Positions 20,388-28,226 of a DNA stretch of 28,226 nucleotides are shown piece after piece. Each line of letters starts with the position of its first letter. The stretch's first letter is position 1. Source of the DNA: Astrothelium macrocarpum (lineage: Eukaryota > Ascomycota > Dothideomycetes > Trypetheliales > Trypetheliaceae); the NCBI GenBank assembly GCA_021030915.1, contig JAGEMR010000223.1, forward strand, positions 1 through 28,226, given 5' to 3'. The notes under the pieces are model-generated. The model did not search any database and was not told the origin of the DNA. It worked only from the letters and a program-made list of their open reading frames with translations. The position numbers and the translations under genes are program-made.

Positions 20388-21529
20388 ACATGCTAAAACA
20401 ACTTCGCCTGTAAATAATCCTGCTGTAGCTAAGTCGTATTTACAGCGGGGGCTATGCTTTATTGTTTACGCTATCTGCACTTATTCATCTACAGGGCTAC
20501 GTGTCAAGCACCCACGGCCAATCAACAGAATTCGCTTGAGGGTACGGGGCGCCTGATCGTAAGAATATTGCAGTTCGTTCAGCGAACCTTGGAATTCGAT
20601 CCTTATTGTCAAAAGCAAACATAGACCTATTTCAGCAGGCCTGAGAGAGAAATTTGCACAGTTGCAGCTGTATCGAAGAGTTGAATCATGTCCATTCTGT
20701 ATCTTGGCACTTGTTTTTCGGTCAAATTTAAAAAGCCCCAAAATAAAACTTCAGGGAGTCGAAGTATAACTTTCTCGCATTATTTTGGTTCAACCCGAAA
20801 GTCACTTCTTGAAGGACCTGGAAACTCGGAACGACCCAAAGGCGACCCCAAGTCCAGCAACTCAATGTAACAATGTATGCCGTCAATACGTACTTAGCCG
20901 GCACCATCACCAAAAAGTCACTGTGCAAAAGTTCGTTGCCGATGACCTTTAAGGGTATCATCCGTCAAGTCCAGGTGTTTCGATTATGTGCTATTCTCCT
21001 TCCTTTGGTGGTTATGTGCATGTATTAGCATGCTCTCGTGAAGCCCACTTAATCCTCCGATACTCGGAAAAATCTCTAGTCTGTGGATCCCTGGATATAC
21101 TGGTGTGCGTTCATGAGCTTCAGTACCGGCAAAGCGCGCCTTAGACGCACAATCACAGAGTGTGCTATAAAATCGGAGAAAGGTAACATGTTAAGCATAG
21201 CCTTCTTCTTCCTAATTTTTTCCTCATCTATAGAAAAGAACGTATGGACTTGCTGGATCGCCCTATTCGAACGAGTTATTTCGCATCTCTGTTACCAACT
21301 TCGCCTAGTCTTCCAAATACGCATATGATGGCTTATTTCTACCGCTTTGCTCATTCTGGACTTTTTTTTTTTTTTTTTTTTTTTTTTAATTCAGCTAGCC
21401 CATTCTTTTGAGTTAGCGAGGACATCGAGGAGTCGCGAAACACAAAGTTTTGTGGGAAGCGAGACAGAGATACATGACATCAAAATTTACCACTATATCC
21501 ATGAAAAGCGAAGGCTCTTTAAATTCTTT
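20388..21529. other. Decayed intergenic island downstream of the NLR gene
   Basis: Balanced composition and no gene recognised. A 52-codon plus-strand frame (20873-21028) ends in a hydrophobic stretch (LCAILLPLVVMCMY) but has no supporting family. The segment 20805-20875 resembles 15600-15665 (shared GCAACTCAA(T/C)GTA and TCGGAACG), pointing to an old dispersed duplication. The region must hold the 3' UTR of the NLR gene at its right end. Confidence 0.4.
21362..21387. repeat. 26-base poly(T) tract
   Basis: An uninterrupted T run in otherwise mixed sequence, about 145 bp past the NLR stop codon. Read on the minus strand it is poly(A); it could be a retroposed tail or simple slippage. No retroelement body is recognisable upstream of it. 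Confidence 0.8.
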
Positions 21530-24500
21530 TCACCGTAAATCTTTGTTCGTCCGACTGCCGGATCGCGAGCGAGATAATTTGGAAGAGTTCTGAAGCGAAA
21601 GGCTCCTCAGGTCCGAGGGAGTTGACTCATGCCATAATTTCGCAATCCAGCATCCAATCAAGATCTCTTGCATCGTACGATCGGGTCCATGCTCGAAGGT
21701 GATGACCGGGAGAAGTCCAACAGTGTCTGTACGCGCGAGCAGCGTGCCGTCCTCTGTACTCCAGCGACAAACAACATCCTTGCTTTTGGACCAGTCTGGT
21801 GTGGTTCTGAACAAATATTCAGACTTATCATCAACAATTTTAAAAGCTTTCCACCCCCCAGTCCAGTCTCTGGTCATGGTAATAACGAATTGTTGCAAGC
21901 ATTGTGGACCTGAGATCAGGCGAAGGTAATGATGGTTGGAAGCGCTGCGCTCAATCATGATGAGCTCATCATTCTGAGGCAATGCACTGGCACTCAAGGG
22001 ATATTCCACCATATCTGCTCGGCGTCCTGATCTCCTGAGACGGAGGGTATCTCCTGGGGTAGAGAGTAGCATCGAAATCTGAAAAATATAATCATTAGGT
22101 CCCACAGCGGTTGATGGATATAGGTACTGTCCGATATCAAGGCCCTGCTGGATAGGCTTGTCAAACGTTAAGGACAGCTTCGGGACCTCCATATCGTTTT
22201 CATCTGCGCGTATTAGAGGAGTACTCCATTCATATGCAGTAGGGTCCATAGTCGCATCCACAGCGATACTTTCCAACTCTCGACTCTCTTTACCACCAAC
22301 ACGTCGCAAAAGACGGACTGCTTCTAATTGTTGAGCTTTGATTGCTAAATCCATCGGCGTAGCATCTTGATCTGACACCGGAGACGGATCAGCGCCGGCA
22401 TCCAACAGGTATTTAACACATTCAATGTGTCCAAAATAACAAGCCCAGTGCAACGGCGTCCAACGAAACTGCGTCCTGATAGAAGGATTGGTACCAGAGC
22501 TGACCATAAGCTTAATCACGTCCAACTCGCCATTTTCTCCAGCTGTGTAAATTTCGCTTACACCCTGATGTCCTCGGGTATTTGGGTCAGCACCGGCGTC
22601 GATGAGAATGTCCAATATGTCTTTACGGCCTCCCCTCAAGTTCGCACTCCATGGAGTACGTCCCTCATCATTCCTAGCATCCACTTCACACCCACGTTCG
22701 ATTAAGTGTTTGATGATGCTGGCGTTTTGTCTCTTTGTAGCTCGATGCAAAGCCGTCTGGCCGCTACTATCGCGTGCGTCGATGTCGACACCGGAGGCGA
22801 TAAATCGCTCAACCAATATCTGTGACTCTCTTTCAACGGATATGAATAACGCCATTTGTAGAGTTGTCTCAATTGTACTTCTCAAATCAGTCTTCTGCAA
22901 AAGCATTTCTACTTCTTTCAATGACTCCCTATACGTTGCAGTGAGCAGCAACGCTCTGGGTTCCATGTCTGCCACGTTGTGATCTTTAGTGTCGTTGCGT
23001 ACCCTCAATGTAACAATATCAGCAACGGAAATCCAGTCGCTATCTACCATTCGCAGAAGGACGCTTTGTCCATGATGTGTATTCAAATCGACGCTTGCTC
23101 CACTGTTCACGAGCAATTCTACCGCTTTCTCAAACCCTCGTTCCATCGCTACGCTCAACGCTGTCTTTCCGCTTTCGTCCACCGCGTCGATGTCGGGAAC
23201 TTCTTTCAAGAGCAAGGCCGCGACTTTAGCTAAGCCCATTGATGCCGCAAGATGCAAGGCTGTTACTTCCGCCATATTGCTTACTTCCCACGGAGTAGGA
23301 TGCGCAAATAGAGGTGAATCGCGGACAGGACTTCCAATGTCGTCCAGCTCCTGCACCTCTGAATCATTGTCGCTATTTGTGGATTCAGAATCAACTGCTG
23401 ACCCGATATCGGATGCCGCGTCAGGTAACTTGACAGTCACGGTTCCACCAGAAAGCGTCAAGCTATCGAGAAGAGATAGCAATGGCCTTCGTCTCTCAGG
23501 ATGCGTAAGCAGCTGACAGATCTGCTGTAATACTGTCGATTCAAGAGCGTCCTCGGGGTTGTGGCGTGCATGCTCGCCCATATACTGTGCTGCGTAGACA
23601 GCTAATGGATATCGGCGAAGTATCTGACTCAAATTAAGGGCTTTCAGCTGCTTATGACAGAGATAAGTTGCGCACGTCATGGTGATAACCGCATGAAATC
23701 CCGGAAATTTATGCTCACGAATAGATTCCAGATGGCGTCGTGCAGTGTGATGTACTACATTTACAACCATGGAGCCTGATTCGATAGTTATCAACCCCGC
23801 GCATAATGGTGTGATGTTGTGAGCCTCTACGATTGATTCTTCATCCAGTTCAACACCTCCAGGCTCGATTGCTAATGCGTGCTGTAGTTCATGCACGGAG
23901 ATCGGTCGAAACACGTAGCTCACCCAAGCCAAGATTTTCAAGGCGAGCCTTCGCTGCTCAGGTAATTGGTCTTCGATACGAGTGATAGCATCATTGTATG
24001 TTTGCTCAAGTGATGTTGGTAGTCCCCGAAGTCTCTTCCGCATGTGGTTGACTGAAAGCGATGCTGCATTGGAGATGGACTCAAGGTGTAACTTAGCAAG
24101 CAAAAACCTGTTACTGATCAGCTATGAAGTCACTGGAAGAAATCGAGGTTTCGATCGCATACATATCCTCAGCATTACGTACGATCGCCGTCTTGATCGC
24201 TTCGCGCAGTTTCGCGCTCTTCCCGACCATTCTATGAAGATTCTTGTGCTTTTCAATAAACGCGTCAACATACAGTTCGATATCTTGCGCATGAGCACGA
24301 ATCTCGTAACGCGTAAAGTTATGAAGCTCGGCTGCGATTGTGTCAAGGCCCCTTGAAGTAATCATAATCCTTACGTTGGAATGGCAATTTTCAAGGCATT
24401 GCGAGAGGTCCCAGCGGAGCTGTTCGTCGCACTCGTCAAGGGCATCGATGATGAAAAAGGTTGCGGCGTGAAATAAAGCTGCGACTGGTAGGAGCATCAC

Positions 24501-25346
24501 AAGAGTCTCTCCATGTGGTGGGATAAGACCTCTCTGATGCTCCTCAAACGCTGCATTGATCGCGTCCGGAAACTTGTCTTGATCTATTAGGAGCTGGCGA
24601 AGCAGGCTTCCAACAACGCTTGCCAGGTTCTGTCGAGGATTGTTGTACTTCAGATAAGTAAATGCGAGACCGGTTGATTGGCCTATGTTTGCTGATAGTT
24701 TCTGTTGTCGGAGATGATGAACGACCAGAGTAGCAATGACTGTCTTGCCTGCGCCAGGTATCCCAGAGCACCATAGGCGCTTTTGAATGCCTTGGTGCCA
24801 TTGAAAAAACGCACTCGATTCTAGAAACCATTTGCCTGATCCTTCGGCTGCACGACTGAGGACAGTATTGAAGTCGGCCTCATCCGAGATGGGTGATAGC
24901 CACTTGAGAATATCTTTCTTGTATTGCAAGGCAGCAAGGTCCGACTGGCGCCTACTGATCTGTTCGACTACGGTGTACTGGTCATCGACAAGCAGGGCAA
25001 GGGCGTATTGTTGCAGACGAGCGATTCGTTCTATGACGCTGTAGACTTCTGGCTTGCTGAAGGACCATTTCGCTGCGAAAGCGGCAGATTTGACTCGCGA
25101 CTGTTGCTTTGCTTGTCCAGTAATAGGATCGAAGCTTAGAAGTTTTGCAAGATCTTGGAAAGCGGCCTTAAATTGAGGTACAATGCCGGCAGTCTCTTCC
25201 GGCCAGCGATCGCTATTCGAGGTAGAATGACGAGCCTGTAGCCTCTCAAGAAGCTTCAAGAGGGATAGCGACTCATTTAGCAGGATTTGTCGTTCTCCGG
25301 AAGCTGATTTTACGCTCTTGGTATATTCGACGAGAGCAGATGTCAT
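21530..25346 (-). CDS. NLR-type STAND protein: NACHT, winged helix, ankyrin repeats; 5' truncated
   Basis: Two exons, 25346-24163 and 24107-21530. A 55-bp GT-AG intron (24162-24108) joins residues E-D-M-F-L-L-A-K in the form usual for this family, giving 1253 residues from the first in-frame ATG. Order: helical N-terminal domain (about 1-165, incomplete); NACHT NTPase with Walker A GIPGAGKT (195-202), Walker B FFIIDALDECDE (about 297-308) and sensor ITSR (329-332); winged helix (about 446-526); acidic linker (636-658); about eight to ten ankyrin repeats (675-999, best copies near 846-970); a C-terminal domain (1036-1221) ending in G-C-W-I-A-K-L-W; Ser/Arg-rich end. Fungal NACHT-ankyrin proteins act as intracellular receptors in allorecognition or defence, oligomerising on ligand binding by the repeats. 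The frame continues upstream only to an in-frame TAA at 25375-25373, in transposon-like DNA, so about 20-30 residues of the N-domain seem lost. Confidence 0.9.
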
Positions 25347-25352
25347 TCGCAA

Positions 25353-27423
25353 TGCGACATCGGCCCAGGGATCTTAAAAATTATTCTACATTCATAAGTT
25401 ATGAATAATTCAGCAAATTCATAAATGAATAAATATGAATGAATAATTTATAATTATTCAGTTTCCGTCTGATTTTCCAATTGAAAATTCTTTTTTTTTA
25501 TAAAATATCTTTTTTTATCATATCAATAATATTGAATTCTGAAATTTTTTTTATAATAATTCCTTCGAATCTGTCTAATGAACGAAATTTTCGAAAAAAG
25601 ATTTCTAATATTTATCAGTATATACACAAACCGTACGATAACGAATCAAAGATTAAAAAAAAAAGACTATTATATTATTATAAAATTGAAGAATATTATT
25701 GGAATTTAAAAATAATAATAAATATTCATATATATTTAAAAGAATATGATATTATGAATAAAATTCGTATTTCAAAAATAAAATAAATTATATATTCATA
25801 ATTAATTATATTATATATTCAAATGATAGAAAATTCATATAAAATAAATGAATTTGAAATAATGATTCTGAAAAAAATTATAAAAAAAGATATTTTAAAA
25901 TAGATATTGATCAATTTTATTATTATATGAAATTTTTCTTTTAAAATCGTTAATTGATTAGAATTTTATATATTTTATTTAATTCTGAATTCAGAAAATA
26001 GAATAATTCTTTTTATTAATTCTCATATTCTAATTTTATATATCCAAGATTAATATATTATTCAATAGGATTTTATATGAAAAGATCTTTAATTAATATT
26101 TATAAATATTCATTTTTTAATTGATATTTGAATTTTATTAAATAATTTTTTCTTTTTTACGATCTACAATCATTATATAAATAATCAATTAAAATTTTAA
26201 AAAATTCTTCTAATTTTTCATATAATAATAGATCATTTTAAAAAAATCAATAGGATATTTTTTTTCTGATTTTTTAAGAATATAGAATTATATAAAAAAT
26301 TGATATTATGATTACGAATAATTCTGAAATAAATAATATTCTCTATTATATGATCAATGAATATTTATATAAAAAAAATTTAAAATGGAATTCAAAAAAA
26401 TAAAAAATCCGCTGTTAAAGATATATCATTAATTTTATTATTCAAAAATTTTTTTTTAAAAATATAATTAATATATTTTTTTTTGAATTATATAAAAAAG
26501 AAAAAAATGAAGATATTGAATTAATTTAATAATAAAAAAAAAAGAAAAAAGAAAATTTCCGTATATTTGGAATTTTTAAAAAATTATATAATATTATTAT
26601 TCATAATTATAATTCTATAATTCGTATGAAAGAATTCAAATGAATTATTGGAAAAATGATATTATTAAATAATTGTATAAAATGGAATTTATAATATTCT
26701 TTTTTTAAAATTGTTCTTAAATATAAAATAGAAATAAATGAATATATTAAGTATTATCTAAAAATTCTATTATATAATATTCTTTTTATATATAATTGGA
26801 ATCAGATTTATATAATTTATGACTTTTTTCAATTATTTAATCGAATAATTTTAAAAACGTAAAAAAATAATATACGTTTAAATAAAATTCTTATATTAAT
26901 AAATATTCTTTTAATTTATATTGAAAAAATTCTGATAAATTATATAATTTTTTTTAAATTCTTTTATATAAAATATTAATCAGTTATAGAAAAAATATAA
27001 AAAGATAAATAAAGAATATATTTTACGAATCCAAAAATACTGGAAAAAATATTATATATATTATTAATAGTTAAATATTTTATCGTATTATACAATAATA
27101 TTAATTCTTCATCTCCAATTTCATTCGAAATATATTCAAATAATCTGATAAAAAAATTGGAATAATTTAATATTCAAAAAAATTGAAATATTTTAGAATA
27201 AATTTAAAAATATTTATTATATATCTGAATCTTTCTCGTATGATCAATTCCAAAATCAAATCTTATTAAAAAAAAAAAGAAATAAAATTCATATGATAAA
27301 ATTTTCATAAGAATTGAAAGTCAAATAAAGATAGAAAATGAAGAAAATGAATTTCGTAATTATTATCAGAAAATATCATATAGAATTGGAAAATTGACAA
27401 TTTTATAATAATAATATCAAAAT
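25353..27423. mobile_element. AT-rich repeat block starting with a hAT-B-like terminus
   Basis: The block begins with GCGACATCGG...GGGAT (25353-25372), close to the hAT-B end CAGACATCGGAAGGAT. It is followed by ATTCATAAGTTATGAATAATTC, which matches 21 of 23 bases of a motif near the right end of the complete hAT-B copy (ATTCATTAGTTATGAATTATTCA, about 20320-20343). A CCGTCTGATTTTCCAATTG stretch also lines up with that end's subterminal sequence. The rest is RIP-like AT-rich DNA with no readable gene; the frame at 25481-25786 is low-complexity. The far end is not identified. Confidence 0.5.
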
Positions 27424-27535
27424 TAATAGGGTCTACCACGGTGTTTCGGCGCAGCCCATCCCTCGGCGCACGCTGTACATACGATCCGCATACGATCAAC
27501 ATACGAACCTCACACATTTCACATTCATATCTCCC
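27424..27535. other. GC-rich patch with 11-bp repeats inside AT-rich DNA
   Basis: About 110 bases of balanced composition interrupt the AT block. They contain three 11-bp units, CATACGATCCG (27478-27488), CATACGATCAA (27489-27499) and CATACGAACCT (27500-27510). No gene is present; a short minus frame across it is not convincing. By analogy with the spared terminal repeats elsewhere in the window, this may mark a transposon end or junction. Confidence 0.5.
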
Positions 27536-28226
27536 AATCTAAATCTGAATTATCTGAAAAATTATTAGATATATAATTGATTTCTTCTGATTTTTCTTTT
27601 TTTATTATAATTTTTATAAATCGATCACGATGATATTTCGTATAAAATTTTATTTTTAATATAAATATAATTTATAATATATTTATAATTATATAAATAT
27701 TAATATTATTTAATTCGATTTTTTTATTTTTAATATTACGTTTTCGTTTATCAAAAAATTCTGATATATTTATTAATTATTTAATTATAATAATAATTAT
27801 GATATTTTATTTTTTATATAAAATTATCATATATTCAATATAATATTTTATAAATATATTAATTATATTATTTTTATTCAAAATTTTTATAAATTTTTTA
27901 TTTAATTTATTAAATTCAATAATTTTTAAAGAAGAATTTTTTAATAATAAAAAATTCAAAATATCTATTTCAGATAATATAGAAATTTTTTTATATAATT
28001 CTAATTATATTTATAATAATTCATTTAAAATTCGTTTATAATTTAAAAATATTATATTTATATTTTAAAAATTAATATAAATATTTTTTTTTATCATAAT
28101 CATATCATATATTTGAATAAATATTTTAATCCATTTTATTTTAAATATATATTATATATTAAATTTATAAAATATAATTATTTTATTTATATAAAATCAT
28201 TTGAATATAAAAAATATATTTATATT
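27536..28226. other. AT-rich repeat-derived DNA, nothing recognised
   Basis: Extremely AT-rich to the end of the window with no open reading frame, terminal repeat or RNA gene that I can support. Composition matches the RIP-mutated blocks. Confidence 0.5.

Noticed and set aside
20500..20520. GTCAAGCACCCACGGCC resembling a Fot1-type transposon end
   Set aside because: No inverted partner or TA-flanked second end is present; the match is short.
24103..24165. Apparent frameshift or two separate genes in the NLR
   Set aside because: A GT-AG intron (24162-24108) removes the stop and restores the family's usual sequence exactly across the join.
1..28226. CRISPR arrays, bacterial operons, ribosome binding sites, rRNA genes
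   Set aside because: None seen; introns, codon pattern and RIP show a filamentous fungal genome. The short tandem repeats present have no spacer structure.

Overview
The window looks like a filamentous ascomycete (Pezizomycotina) chromosome of the 'two-speed' type. Gene islands of balanced base composition, carrying short GT-AG introns with CTAAC/CTGAC-type branch sites, alternate with extremely AT-rich blocks. The blocks hold transposon relics with the marks of repeat-induced point mutation (RIP): C-to-T and G-to-A changes that turn CAA/CAG/TGG into stops and Cys codons into Tyr codons, with little sign of frameshifting. The species cannot be named from this sequence.

Layout. 1-2151: 5' part of a RIP-mutated Ty3/gypsy-like retrotransposon on the minus strand (gag with a destroyed CCHC zinc knuckle, and its 5' LTR). 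2152-3709: 3' end of a second, plus-strand element of the same LTR family (polypurine tract and 3' LTR with a 42-bp minisatellite). 3710-3998: one end of a hAT-like element (family B here). 3999-4464 and 6982-7962: old host sequence split by another hAT element (4465-6973, 8-bp target duplication CCATACTA, recognisable transposase C-terminus). 7963-11619: a RIP-mutated DNA transposon whose right terminal repeat was itself hit by a 1479-bp element with 111-bp terminal inverted repeats (10126-11604).

11620-17800 is the main gene island. It holds a WWM1-like WW-domain gene (six exons, plus), a convergent TetX-like FAD monooxygenase (single exon, minus), and a secreted/transmembrane cysteine-rich protein (two exons, plus) lying between two decayed copies of one sequence. 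17809-20379 is a complete family-B hAT element with 8-bp target duplications. 20388-21529 is decayed intergenic sequence. 21530-25346 (minus) is a large NLR-type (STAND) gene: NACHT NTPase, winged helix, ankyrin repeats and an unusual C-terminal domain. Its 5' end runs straight into another family-B terminus, so the N-terminal domain appears cut off. 25353-28226 is AT-rich repeat sequence.

The three well-supported genes of the main island share no obvious pathway. The most interesting themes are the NLR gene truncated by a transposon at the border of an AT-rich block, the orphan cysteine-rich membrane protein with a three-fold 16-residue tail repeat, and a nested transposon history that can be read from target duplications and a built-in 'empty site'.
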